DNA of 64,000 nt from JAJYKC01 sp035545735 (lineage in GTDB: Bacteria > Acidobacteriota > Terriglobia > Bryobacterales > Bryobacteraceae): positions 1-64,000 of the forward strand of contig DASZXS010000050.1 in assembly GCA_035545735.1 (NCBI GenBank), written 5' to 3'. Under the pieces are notes generated by a model. The model was not told where the DNA came from and made no database searches. It saw only the letters and a list, made by a program, of their open reading frames with translations. This document shows positions 53,492 through 62,343 of the stretch, piece after piece. The translations under genes were made by a program, and so were the position numbers. Each line of letters opens with the position of its first letter. The first letter of the stretch is position 1.

Positions 53492-54423
53492 GCTGCGCCT
53501 GCTTTCTGAAAGACCACTGCCGCCGCGCCCACTAACCCGGCATCGACGCCGAGGGCAGCCGGAAGAATGGGGAGATCGCGAGTATCCTTCGACCAGATGT
53601 GTTCTCTTGCCGACGATTCAAAGGCGCGCCAGTACAATCCCCCGGCCAGGCCCAAGCCACCGCCGACTACTACCAGCTCCGGGTCGAGAACATTGACGAG
53701 GAAAGCGACGCTAACGCCGAGCGACTCGCCGGCTGACCGAAGAACTCCGGCCGCTCCCGCGTCGTACTCAGCGGCGCGAAACACGTCTTCCGCGCGGACG
53801 CACGCGGCGGCGGTTGGCCGCAGGAGCTTGTAGCGCGCCGCGATCGCTGGACCCGAGGCGAAATCTTCCAGCACCGGATGCAGCGTGGCGCCGCAGTGCG
53901 TGCAGATGGTGCTGAGCGGACTGCTGGCCATAACGAGTGCGTTTCCCCTGTGCCCGGCGAAGACCCGCCCGCGCTGCACCAGACAGGAACTGATGCCGGT
54001 TCCCACCGTGACGTAAACGAAACTCTCACATCCCCGGGCGGCTCCAAACATGGACTCGGCGAGCGCACCGGCGCGAACATCGGATTCCACCGCGGCGGGC
54101 GCGATCGCCGAGAGACGCAGCCGCACCGGGAGGCCTTGCCAACGGATCGTTTGCCCGCTGGTGACATTGCCTTCCGCGTCGACGAGTTCCGCAACGCCAA
54201 GTCCGACGCCGGTCACCTTCCAGCCTTGCGCGATCGCCTGTTCACGCGATGCCGCTGCCAGCGCGAGTGCGCTGGAGAGAACGGCTTCGCCGCCCCGCTC
54301 GGGCCGGGTGGATGCCGACTGCCGGAACCGCACTTCTCCCGAAGGCCAGAGCACGACACCCGCGGAGATCTTGGTTCCTCCCACGTCGAGGCCGACTGCG
54401 GCAATCTGTTCGTTATTGCTCAT
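53488..54423 (-). CDS. ROK family sugar kinase-like protein with altered zinc motif
   Basis: 311 residues from ATG 54423, overlapping the dehydrogenase stop by 11 bp. ATP-binding G-L-D-V-G-G-T-K (11-18), catalytic Asp115 (E-S-D-V-R-A-G) and the G-T-G-I-S strand (141-145) are present. The ROK zinc signature C-x-C-G-x-x-G-C-x-E is replaced by C174-x2-C177-G and then L-H-P-V-L-E-D, and the upstream A-G-E-I-G-H is missing. It could be a divergent glucokinase or amino-sugar kinase, or a regulator-like ROK, but it lacks an N-terminal helix-turn-helix. It is fourth from the end of the operon. Confidence 0.85.
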   Translation of the reverse strand: MSNNEQIAAVGLDVGGTKISAGVVLWPSGEVRFRQSASTRPERGGEAVLSSALALAAASREQAIAQGWKVTGVGLGVAELVDAEGNVTSGQTIRWQGLPVRLRLSAIAPAAVESDVRAGALAESMFGAARGCESFVYVTVGTGISSCLVQRGRVFAGHRGNALVMASSPLSTICTHCGATLHPVLEDFASGPAIAARYKLLRPTAAACVRAEDVFRAAEYDAGAAGVLRSAGESLGVSVAFLVNVLDPELVVVGGGLGLAGGLYWRAFESSAREHIWSKDTRDLPILPAALGVDAGLVGAAAVVFQKAGAA

Positions 54424-55519
54424 CGGAAGGACGGGTGTGGTCGTGCAGCGTATGGCGCTCCGGCATTTTGGCGGCGCGCAGGTCCAGCGCGGGAAAGCGG
54501 GATCTGAGCGGAACAAAGCGGCCGCTGCGCGCGGACGCCGAGCAGGCATCGATCACCTCAATCAGATGCAGATCGTGCCGGTTGTCATGCAGGGGACTCC
54601 GGCCCTCGCGGAGCGCAGCCGCCAACTCCGCAAGTCCATCCGCCCAGAGCCAGGTAGGCTCTACGGGCTCGTATTCCTCCCAGCAATTGGATTCGTTCCG
54701 CCAGATCTCGAAGCCTCGCGGGTCCCAATCGTCGCCGAGCAGATTGGCAGTGCCGCTTGTTCCATAGATCTCAAGCCCGGGACGGCGATAGCGCTGGATG
54801 GCGTGACTTGAGACGATCGAAGATAGCGTGCCGTTTTCGTGGCGGAGAATCACGTGCGAGACGTCGGAGCCCGGGGAATGCAACACCTTCTCCCCCACGA
54901 TTCGTTCCGCAATCGCGGTGCTTTCGGCCGCAAACGCCTCGGCAACAGGGCCCGCAATCGCGGTGAGGCTCTTCAAGTTGTAAATGCCAACTTCAGCGAG
55001 CGGTCCGGTCTTTCCCTGGTGATACCACGAGGCCCAGGTAGAGCCGCTGTTGCCATAAAGCGCGCGGCAGGAATGAATTTCTCCCAGTGCGCCGCCGTGA
55101 ATTCTGGCCCACATCGCACGAAACGTCGGCGCGAGCTGGACGAAGGGCGCGCAGACGAGATGAAGCCGTTTCTCAGCCGCCAGCGCCACCAGGGGCTCGG
55201 CCTCGGCAAGACTTTCAGCCAGCGGCTTTTCCACCAGCACGTGCTTGCCGTGTTCGAGGGCGAGTTGGGCCAAGCGGGCGTGACTTTCCGGTGGGGTGAT
55301 GATGATTACGATATCGACATCCGAGTTGAGGATGTCTGAAACCTCCGGAACCAGTTCAATCCCGGGCCGCCGCGCTCGCAGGGCGTCCCAGGTCTCGCGG
55401 CGCCGGGCGCAGACCGGTCCGGCAGCGGCAAGCCCTCGCGGGATCAGGCGGTCGAGCACCTGAAGATAGGCCCACAGGACGTTCCCCGAACCCACGATAC
55501 CGACTCGTGGCGCGGTCAT
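54413..55519 (-). CDS. Gfo/Idh/MocA family oxidoreductase
   Basis: 368 residues. The N-terminal Rossmann motif G-I-V-G-S-G-N (7-13) and the catalytic-domain hallmark E-K-P (97-99) with the H-V-L-V lead-in are clear; a D-x2-H active-site pair (D-N-R-H-D-L-H near the C-terminus) can be seen. Family members oxidise or reduce sugars, inositols and 3-keto-sugars with NAD(P). Its ATG overlaps the stop of the preceding EamA gene (ATGA). No signal peptide, so cytoplasmic. Confidence 0.9.
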   Translation of the reverse strand: MTAPRVGIVGSGNVLWAYLQVLDRLIPRGLAAAGPVCARRRETWDALRARRPGIELVPEVSDILNSDVDIVIIITPPESHARLAQLALEHGKHVLVEKPLAESLAEAEPLVALAAEKRLHLVCAPFVQLAPTFRAMWARIHGGALGEIHSCRALYGNSGSTWASWYHQGKTGPLAEVGIYNLKSLTAIAGPVAEAFAAESTAIAERIVGEKVLHSPGSDVSHVILRHENGTLSSIVSSHAIQRYRRPGLEIYGTSGTANLLGDDWDPRGFEIWRNESNCWEEYEPVEPTWLWADGLAELAAALREGRSPLHDNRHDLHLIEVIDACSASARSGRFVPLRSRFPALDLRAAKMPERHTLHDHTRPSDEQ

Positions 55520-55977
55520 ACGTTCCGCTCCGGTTGTGCGGATTGTGCCGTTTCTCCAGGCACGGTCTCATAGGAAAGCATGGCGCCTCCGGCAAGAGCG
55601 ACAATGATGCCGAGCCATTCGAGAGGCGTGGGACGTTCCTTCAGAAACGCGATCGCAAGCCCTACGGTGACCAATGGATAGAGTGCGGTCATGGGAACAA
55701 CCACCGAGGCTTTCCCGCCATTTTCCAGCGCAACGAACAACGCCCAGGACCCCAGACCATTGAGAAGCCCTCCCAACAGGCCGACGGCGACGGCCTTCCC
55801 GGAAAGCGAGCTCCAGGTTCCCGGAGACCAGAAGAACGGCAGCAGCATCAGAAAGCCGGCGGTGAGCCAGATAACGAGGGAACGCGCCGGCATCCGGTTC
55901 GTCCCCAGCTTTTGGAACAGGCCGACGATACCCCATAGGGTGATTGCAATGCATGCGTAGCCGAGCCAGGAAGTCAT
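55516..55977 (-). CDS. Half-size EamA-type transporter, subunit A
   Basis: 153 residues with five hydrophobic helices, one EamA repeat: C-I-A-I-T-L-W-G-I-V-G-L at the start and the family end P-T-P-L-E-W-L-G-I-I-V-A-L-A-G-G. Full EamA drug/metabolite transporters have ten helices. The neighbouring gene is a second half, 6 bp upstream, so they probably form a heterodimer. The K-A-S-V-V-V-P-M-T-A-L-Y-P helix is shared with its partner (G-K-A-S-V-V-G-P-V-T). Predicted substrate: product or intermediate of the operon. Confidence 0.85.
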   Translation of the reverse strand: MTSWLGYACIAITLWGIVGLFQKLGTNRMPARSLVIWLTAGFLMLLPFFWSPGTWSSLSGKAVAVGLLGGLLNGLGSWALFVALENGGKASVVVPMTALYPLVTVGLAIAFLKERPTPLEWLGIIVALAGGAMLSYETVPGETAQSAQPERNV

Positions 55978-55983
55978 GGGAGT

Positions 55984-56418
55984 TTAAATAGACAGGATGA
56001 CCACGGCCGCCAGCGCAAGAGCCACACCGCCGGCCTGAACCCGATTGAGCCGCTCCCGGAGAACCAGAAAAGCAAGCGCTACCGTGAGCAGCGGAAACAA
56101 ACCCGTCACGGGGCCCACCACGGACGCCTTTCCGCGATGCATTGCCGCGTAATAGGCAAGAAGCCCGAACCCGGTAAAGACGCCATTGAGGACGCCATAG
56201 ATCACACCGCCGGTATTCCGATCCACTTTCAGGCGCAGGCGGAACAGCATAAAGAGGGACAGGGGCAGAAGCCCCAAGGTGAATAGGATCTGGAGTTGTT
56301 CGGGGCTTGCCGTGTCCGACCCGATCTTGACCAGCAACCCCCACACGCCCCAACAGAGGATGCACAACAAGGCGGGAATAAGCCATGCTCTCGAACTGGG
56401 TGCTTTATTTTGCGCCAT
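55984..56418 (-). CDS. Half-size EamA-type transporter, subunit B
   Basis: 144 residues from ATG 56418, overlapping the SIS gene's stop by 14 bp; the longer frame would run deep into that gene. Five hydrophobic helices with L-C-W-G-V-W-G-L and L-T-V-A-L-A-F-L-V-L-R-E-R-L. Together with subunit A it makes a ten-helix transporter by two genes, a split arrangement also known from small paired EamA/SMR-like systems. Confidence 0.82.
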   Translation of the reverse strand: MAQNKAPSSRAWLIPALLCILCWGVWGLLVKIGSDTASPEQLQILFTLGLLPLSLFMLFRLRLKVDRNTGGVIYGVLNGVFTGFGLLAYYAAMHRGKASVVGPVTGLFPLLTVALAFLVLRERLNRVQAGGVALALAAVVILSI

Positions 56419-57481
56419 CCTGGGGGGCAACCTCCGCGGGTAACAGACCGGATTCGTCTTCGATGATATAAGAACAAATTCGGAATGAGTCACAGTCGAC
56501 ACCGGAGACGCGAGCCATCCGCTCCGCGGCAAGCTGGGCGGGCATGGCGTCGAGGACGAACTGCCAGCCGCACGGCGTTTCCGGCAGCTCGCAAACCAGG
56601 CCGCCGGCCTCGGGTGGGAGACCGTGCCCGATGAGCATGACCGGCGCACCGAGTCTGTGGAGATCGCGGGCAACGGCAAGGTCCTCGCTTCGCATGATCT
56701 TCGGGTCAAGCCACATGCCGAAGCGCGCGCCGGACGCCACCATTTCTTGCGGCCCGTGGCGAAAGGCGCCGGTTCCCATGGCAGTGGCGGGAGCCTTCAC
56801 ACCCTCTTCCCAGAGCAATCTCGCCTCATAGCAACTTCCGACGCTGGCCCCCCTCCCCATGAAATAGAAAGACGCTCCGGGATCCAGCCAGGGGGAACAC
56901 TCAATCCGGTCCCGCCAGGACCCGAGGGCCGCGTCCGCCTGGTGGAGAGCCCGCATGAGAGCGGCGGAGACGTTCGAATCGAAGTGGCCGGTCACGGTGG
57001 ATGCCACCACACCGGCGGCGAGAGCAAGACTGGAGTATGTATTTACCGAGATGCCGTGATCGAGGGCTACGGGCATTTCCAAAGAGACACGCGATTCGAC
57101 TGCCAGCGGCCCACCGGGCGAATTCGTAAACCCAACGATTGGGGCGCCCGCTTCCCGTGCCTTGGAAAGAAGACCTACAATTTCGGCGCTGCGTCCGCTG
57201 CGTGAAAGGGCAAGGATGACGGAATCCGGGGGTATCCGCGTGAAATGCAGCAGCTCAGACGCGTCCACGGCAAACACCGGCAGCCCGTGACGGAATAAGA
57301 GGGAGGAAACATTGAGGGCGGCATGCCAACTGCTTCCGATGCCGGTTAGGAACACATGCCGGGTGCCGCGCACCAGGCTCGCCGCCTCCGCCACCTTCGA
57401 GCGGGCCGCTCCATCCAGCAGGTCCAGGCAGCGCCGCAGCTCGGCCGGCTGGCGGAGAATATCTTTCAGGAAGTAAGTCAT
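56405..57481 (-). CDS. Double-SIS-domain sugar isomerase/deaminase-like protein (GlmS C-terminal type)
   Basis: 358 residues from ATG 57481, 4 bp after the Rieske gene's stop; ATG 57526 or 57520 would overlap that gene by about 40 bp. Two SIS domains (about 20-170 and 195-330): T-G-I-G-S-S-W-H-A-A and L-S-R-S-G-R-S-A-E-I in the first, M-G-R-G-A-S and E-G-V-K-A-P-A in the second. The glutaminase half of GlmS is absent, as in AgaS, FrlB and glucosamine-6-phosphate deaminase-like proteins. Expected substrate: a phosphorylated amino or ketoamine sugar. It pairs logically with the ROK kinase in the operon. Confidence 0.88.
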   Translation of the reverse strand: MTYFLKDILRQPAELRRCLDLLDGAARSKVAEAASLVRGTRHVFLTGIGSSWHAALNVSSLLFRHGLPVFAVDASELLHFTRIPPDSVILALSRSGRSAEIVGLLSKAREAGAPIVGFTNSPGGPLAVESRVSLEMPVALDHGISVNTYSSLALAAGVVASTVTGHFDSNVSAALMRALHQADAALGSWRDRIECSPWLDPGASFYFMGRGASVGSCYEARLLWEEGVKAPATAMGTGAFRHGPQEMVASGARFGMWLDPKIMRSEDLAVARDLHRLGAPVMLIGHGLPPEAGGLVCELPETPCGWQFVLDAMPAQLAAERMARVSGVDCDSFRICSYIIEDESGLLPAEVAPQDGAK

Positions 57482-57485
57482 AGGA

Positions 57486-58694
57486 TCAGGTCGCGGACCC
57501 TCCGCCTCGGAGCCGCTCATTTTCATTCATTCGATTCAGATACCAACGAACGAACTGCTCGACTCCGCGCTCTCCGGGGGCGTAGGGTCCGGGCCGGTAG
57601 CCGGACGAATCGACGCCAAGATGATTCTCTTCACATAGCCGCCAGTCCTGTTCGGCGGTGAGGCGCCAAAATTCCTCCACGCGGCTGCTGTCAAGGTCGA
57701 CGCCCTCCACGGCATTCTCCGAGACCAACCAGTCGATCTCCACATGCGTCGCGGATGCCGACAGAGGCATAAAGCGCATAAGCATCGCGTAATCGGAACA
57801 CGCTTCGAGAAGCAGCCCGGGCAGGGTTACCACGGCGAGCACGCCTAGTTCTTCGCCGGGCAAGGCGGCAAGGAGAGGAGCGGCCGGCGCGCCATCCATG
57901 GTCTCGCTCGCGAAGCCGGGACGCAGGAAGAAACGGCGGCAGTGAAACCAGGCGTCGCCGCGAAAGGGCACGGGATTCGCTTCCATGCCGCGCGCCGCCA
58001 GTCCGGCCAAGCGTTCGCGGGCGACGGATGCGTCCTCCTCGGCAAGCTTGGGGGAGTCGATACCGGCGGCGAAACCAACCGCGCGGCAATACTGCGGATG
58101 GCCGACGCCGCAGTGGTAGCACTCGCGTGAATTTTCCAGGACCAGCTTCCAGTTGGCGCGAACTTCGTACTGGCGGGACCGGCAGATGCGGGCCCTTTCC
58201 AGGCGCTGGAGCTGCAACTGCGGACCGACGAGACGGGCGAACTCGTCAAAATCGGGGGCATCGCCGGAGAGGCACACGAAGATGAGCCCTTCGAGCACGC
58301 GAACATGCGCCGGACGCAAGCCGAACTGCGAGCGGTCGAAATCGTCCGGCATGAGCCTCGCCTTGAGCAGGGATCCATCCGTATCGTAAGCCCACTGATG
58401 GTATGGACAGATGAGGCGCTTTGCGTTGCCGGACGGAAGGGAGCAGACGCGCGACCCACGGTGCCTGCAGCTATTCCACAGCGCATGGACCCGCCCGTCC
58501 CGGCCTCGCACAACGATCAGGGACTCTCCCGCCGCTTCAAACAGAAAGTAATCCCCACTTTCGCGAATCCGGCTGACATGACCCGCGCACAGCCACGACC
58601 GTCGGAAGACCGCGTCCAAGTCCGCTTCAAAAAATGAAGACTCGGTATAGAACTCCCTTTCGAGCGTCCAGCCCGGCCGGCGGCTCAGGACCAT
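57486..58694 (-). CDS. Rieske oxygenase alpha subunit (carnitine/choline monooxygenase-like)
   Basis: 402 residues from ATG 58694. Rieske cluster ligands are C76-x-H78 and C96-x2-H99. The mononuclear iron site reads E191-x2-H194-x4-H199; the residue linking the two metal sites is Glu, as in CntA, choline monooxygenase and related quaternary-ammonium enzymes, where benzene/naphthalene-type dioxygenases have Asp. The C-terminus (E-Q-D-W-R-L-C-E-E-N, then Y-A-P-G-E-R-G-V-E-Q-F-V-R-W-Y) also fits that subgroup. A reductase partner is not in the window. Placed between the receptor (41 bp) and the SIS gene. Confidence 0.88.
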   Translation of the reverse strand: MVLSRRPGWTLEREFYTESSFFEADLDAVFRRSWLCAGHVSRIRESGDYFLFEAAGESLIVVRGRDGRVHALWNSCRHRGSRVCSLPSGNAKRLICPYHQWAYDTDGSLLKARLMPDDFDRSQFGLRPAHVRVLEGLIFVCLSGDAPDFDEFARLVGPQLQLQRLERARICRSRQYEVRANWKLVLENSRECYHCGVGHPQYCRAVGFAAGIDSPKLAEEDASVARERLAGLAARGMEANPVPFRGDAWFHCRRFFLRPGFASETMDGAPAAPLLAALPGEELGVLAVVTLPGLLLEACSDYAMLMRFMPLSASATHVEIDWLVSENAVEGVDLDSSRVEEFWRLTAEQDWRLCEENHLGVDSSGYRPGPYAPGERGVEQFVRWYLNRMNENERLRGGGSAT

Positions 58695-58735
58695 TTCACC
58701 CACGGTTCTGTCACGCCGCGGGATTCCCACCCCGA

Positions 58736-61700
58736 TCAAAACATCAACCTCGCTCCAACCTGTATGTTTCGCGGGTTCGAAACTGTATTCCACATGCCGA
58801 AGCTCGGACTGGCAATGTCCGTGGTGAACCCTCGAAAGACATGGCTGTTCCAAAGATTAAACGCCTCGCCGCGGACCTCGAAGGAGAACCTCTCAGTGAG
58901 CGGTATGGTCTTCGAGAGAAGGAGATCCTGATTCTTCGTCCCGAAGCCGCGCAGGTTCGTGACGCGCGTTCCCGATCCGGAATAGAAGTTAAAGCCGCTA
59001 GCCGGCTCGAAGGCATTGACGTTGAACAATGGCATGTTCGGGTCAAAGTTACCAAGGCTTTGCGACCACGGATGGGCTCCGGGGAGGACACCGGGAATAC
59101 AGGCTTCCACGAACTGGCCGGGCAGATTGCAACTGCTCGACCGGAAGAAAAACGGTACGCCGGAACTTAGGTGTAAGATGCTGCTTAACGTCCAGCCGCC
59201 AGCCAGGTAGTCGAGAAACTTGTTTGAATTGAGCCAGCGCTTGTGACGGCCGAATGGCAGATCGTACGACGCGGCGAAAGAGAACGTCTGGGGCACGTCC
59301 TCGAGCGCCAGCCCTTTATTGCGCTGCCGTTCAAAAGGCGAAATCACTCCGCCCAAACCGAGGTAGGCAAGGCCGTCAGGTTGTGTGCTGTCTGCGTCGG
59401 TGATCAGTTTCGAGAATGTATACGAAGCGAGGAACCAGAGGCCGTTCGACATCCGCTTTTCGGCTTTGAGCTGGAGAGAATGATAGGTCGAGTTACCAGC
59501 GTTCTCATTCAAACCCTGCAAGGGGCCGCAGTACTGCGGAAAAGGCAAGAGAGCTTGCGCCACCGATGGCGCACAGGCGGTCATTTGCCCGGCCCATCCG
59601 GCATAAGGAGCGGGAACGCCGTCGAGGGAGGTCTGGCCGGGCTGAAATTCGTCATAGAGCTGGCTGCCGTACTGGGTCAGCAGGGCCGGATTGAGAGCAT
59701 TCAAGGGCGCGGTGCGGGAGATCAGGCGTGTGCCTTTGTTACCGACGTAGGCCACACTCGCTGTAAAGTCCTTGCTCAACTGACGCTCGATAGTGAAGTT
59801 CCATTGCTGGGTGTAGGGAAGGCGATTCCCATCCTGCGGTCTGTAGTTGGGGCCCCATTGACCGTTCAGGAATCCGGGGTCGAGATCCGGCGGGCGCTGA
59901 TAGTTTTGAGGGAAGCCCTGCGAGAGCAGAAACGCCGGCGTCAAGCCGCCCATGGTGCTGCCAAAGGCGGGACTTGCGTTGAAGCCGTCCTGCGCAACGC
60001 CGCCGTACCAACCCGAGTAGTAGCCGGCATCGTAGAAGATGCCATAGCCGGTCCTGACTACGGTCTTTGAGTTCGGAGCATAGGCGACGCCGAGGCGCGG
60101 TCCGAAGCCGCCATAGAATGTCCGCTCGGGAAATGCAAAGCCATAGGAGGAAGAGCCCCAGCGGGTTCCGGCGAACGCGAGCCTTCCAGGCCGCCCGCCC
60201 GCGGCGTCATTCGCTCCGGCGGGGTCGAAGAAGGACATCACGTCATGCTTCTCCGAACTCGGAGAGACCATCTCCCAGCGGAATCCATAGTTCAAAGTAA
60301 GATTCGGGCGCAGCTTCCATGTGTCGCCGATGTGCGCGATCCAGGAATGTTGCACCGAAGTGGATACCGTCACGGACCGTTCGGTCAGCGAACCGTAGTC
60401 GACATCTCCCAAAAGAAAACTCGCCATCGAACTCCCGCTGTTGACGCCGAGAAGCCCGGTCTCCGTGTTGTTGAAACTGAATTGGCCGGCGCCGCCCGCG
60501 ACGGTATAGGGGCTGTTAACCATGTGCCGGTATTCGATGCCCGCTTTCAGCGTGTGGGCGCCGTGCACCCAGGTAAGAAGGTCGCTCGATATGATGGCGG
60601 GATCCGGCCAGCGGTTCGCAGCGGCGGAACCGGTGTTCGAGCCGAAGCCGGCGAACCCATCGCCAAAGCGGATCGCGGGGGCATAATCGTGTGTCGCCAC
60701 TCCGGGAATCATGGGAAGCTGATTGGCGTACGGCGCGTCGATACCCCCGCCGTAAAACTGGTCGTTCGTGTAGCCGGCCGCGAAGTGGTTCAACAAGGAC
60801 GGCGAGAAGATGTGATCGTAGTTCACCCGGTTCAGCCAGGTGTGCTTGTAGTTTTCAAGGTCGGTAGCGAGTTGGACGGGCAGCAGGTGAGTCTTTTGCG
60901 ACAGATTGTCCCGCTTGAAGATGGTGACGGTGAAATGATCGTTATCTCCCACGTACTCGTCAAAGCGCATGTTGAGGAAGTTGGCATCGGAGCTGATGAA
61001 CGCCGGCACCGCGGGTGGTTGGTAGTTGTTCAGGGGCCCCCCGGACGTGGGAGTGGGAAGGTACTTTAGCCAGCCGGAAGCCAGCGAAGACTGGAGCCTC
61101 GGGTCGGTCGCGCAAATCACGTTTGGCTGCGTTCCGTTACAACCCATGAACTGGTCCCGGACAATTTGTCCATTCACTATGCGGGTGGTCGCCGGGTCGT
61201 AGACGGGGATCAGATTTCCGTTCGCGTCCTTCCAGTCGCTGAAGTCGCCCTGGCGTTCCTGCATGGACGGGATGGAGAGCGTGGGCCGCAGAATACCGCC
61301 GCTGATCCGGAAGAATTCCGGGCTGATGAAAAAGTACGTCTTGTTACGGGAAGACCAAGCGAACGGTATCTTCAAAGGGCCGCCGAAAGCGCCGCCGAAA
61401 TCATTCTCCAGATCCTTGGGGCGAGAGTCCGCGCCAAACTGGCGCGCGTTCAGCACGGTATTGCGGTGATATTCGAATAAGCCGCCGTGAAAATCGTTAG
61501 AGCCGGCTTTCGTTTCCATAATGAAGACGGACCCGCCGGTGGAGCCATATTGCGGCTCATAGTTGGAATTGAGAACGCGGAGCTCGCTGACCATGTCGGG
61601 CGATTGTGGAAAGTCGAAGTAAGCCGACCAAATCCCATTGCCCCCGGAAGGATTCACCATGCTGACGCCGTTCAGGACCGCTTCCCCTCCGCCCTGAACG

Positions 61701-62248
61701 CCGCCATTGATATGAACTCCCGTGACGTTACCGTCGCTGCTGGTGACGCCGGGAAGGAGCACCACGAAAGCGGCCGCGGAGCGCGGACCACCGGAGACAA
61801 GCAAGGGTAGACTCCCGACCGTTTCCGGAGCAATGTCTCCACCCCGGGATGCATTTTCAAAATTCAGCGGCGACGCGTCCGCCTGCACATCGACCGTCTG
61901 CGATGCCGAGCCGACGGTCAGCATCACGTCGATGCGCAAACTGTCGCTCAAGGCGGCGCGAATCCCCTTCTGGACGTAATCGCGAAATCCATCGGCGGAG
62001 ACGCGCAGCTCATAGTTACCGGCCGGAAAGTTGGGGAGGGTATACAATCCCCCCGGCCCACTGTTGGTCTTCAGGACGAGGCCGGTCTCAACGGAACGCA
62101 GTTCAACCCCCGCGTTTGGAATCACGGCGCCGCTCTGATCGGTAATACTCCCGCTCAGCGAGGCGCTTACGTTTTGGGCAGCCAGGGAACACACCCCGGC
62201 GGCGGCACAGATCAAGGGCACAACAAGGCGAAAACATAGCCTTTTCAT
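58736..62248 (-). CDS. Oar-like TonB-dependent receptor (receptor 5)
   Basis: 1170 residues from ATG 62248, preceded by GGGAGG; the frame is open to 62389 but the extension has no signal sequence. Signal peptide (M-K-R-L, cleavage near L-A-A-Q), carboxypeptidase-regulatory domain (about 25-110, LSGSITDQSGAVIPNAGVEL), plug-like region, and barrel ending A-R-L-M-F. The family K-S-G-T-N motif is changed to K-A-G-S-N-D-F-H-G. It is the second gene of the operon, so it is probably the outer-membrane importer for the operon's substrate. Confidence 0.93.
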   Translation of the reverse strand: MKRLCFRLVVPLICAAAGVCSLAAQNVSASLSGSITDQSGAVIPNAGVELRSVETGLVLKTNSGPGGLYTLPNFPAGNYELRVSADGFRDYVQKGIRAALSDSLRIDVMLTVGSASQTVDVQADASPLNFENASRGGDIAPETVGSLPLLVSGGPRSAAAFVVLLPGVTSSDGNVTGVHINGGVQGGGEAVLNGVSMVNPSGGNGIWSAYFDFPQSPDMVSELRVLNSNYEPQYGSTGGSVFIMETKAGSNDFHGGLFEYHRNTVLNARQFGADSRPKDLENDFGGAFGGPLKIPFAWSSRNKTYFFISPEFFRISGGILRPTLSIPSMQERQGDFSDWKDANGNLIPVYDPATTRIVNGQIVRDQFMGCNGTQPNVICATDPRLQSSLASGWLKYLPTPTSGGPLNNYQPPAVPAFISSDANFLNMRFDEYVGDNDHFTVTIFKRDNLSQKTHLLPVQLATDLENYKHTWLNRVNYDHIFSPSLLNHFAAGYTNDQFYGGGIDAPYANQLPMIPGVATHDYAPAIRFGDGFAGFGSNTGSAAANRWPDPAIISSDLLTWVHGAHTLKAGIEYRHMVNSPYTVAGGAGQFSFNNTETGLLGVNSGSSMASFLLGDVDYGSLTERSVTVSTSVQHSWIAHIGDTWKLRPNLTLNYGFRWEMVSPSSEKHDVMSFFDPAGANDAAGGRPGRLAFAGTRWGSSSYGFAFPERTFYGGFGPRLGVAYAPNSKTVVRTGYGIFYDAGYYSGWYGGVAQDGFNASPAFGSTMGGLTPAFLLSQGFPQNYQRPPDLDPGFLNGQWGPNYRPQDGNRLPYTQQWNFTIERQLSKDFTASVAYVGNKGTRLISRTAPLNALNPALLTQYGSQLYDEFQPGQTSLDGVPAPYAGWAGQMTACAPSVAQALLPFPQYCGPLQGLNENAGNSTYHSLQLKAEKRMSNGLWFLASYTFSKLITDADSTQPDGLAYLGLGGVISPFERQRNKGLALEDVPQTFSFAASYDLPFGRHKRWLNSNKFLDYLAGGWTLSSILHLSSGVPFFFRSSSCNLPGQFVEACIPGVLPGAHPWSQSLGNFDPNMPLFNVNAFEPASGFNFYSGSGTRVTNLRGFGTKNQDLLLSKTIPLTERFSFEVRGEAFNLWNSHVFRGFTTDIASPSFGMWNTVSNPRNIQVGARLMF

Positions 62249-62343
62249 CGATAAACCTCCCAGATATTCAAACCCTGGCACGCCCCGGATGCGGCGGCCC
62301 ATGGAGCGTGAATACGCCGTCTCGCTGAATGGCGCAAAATGAA

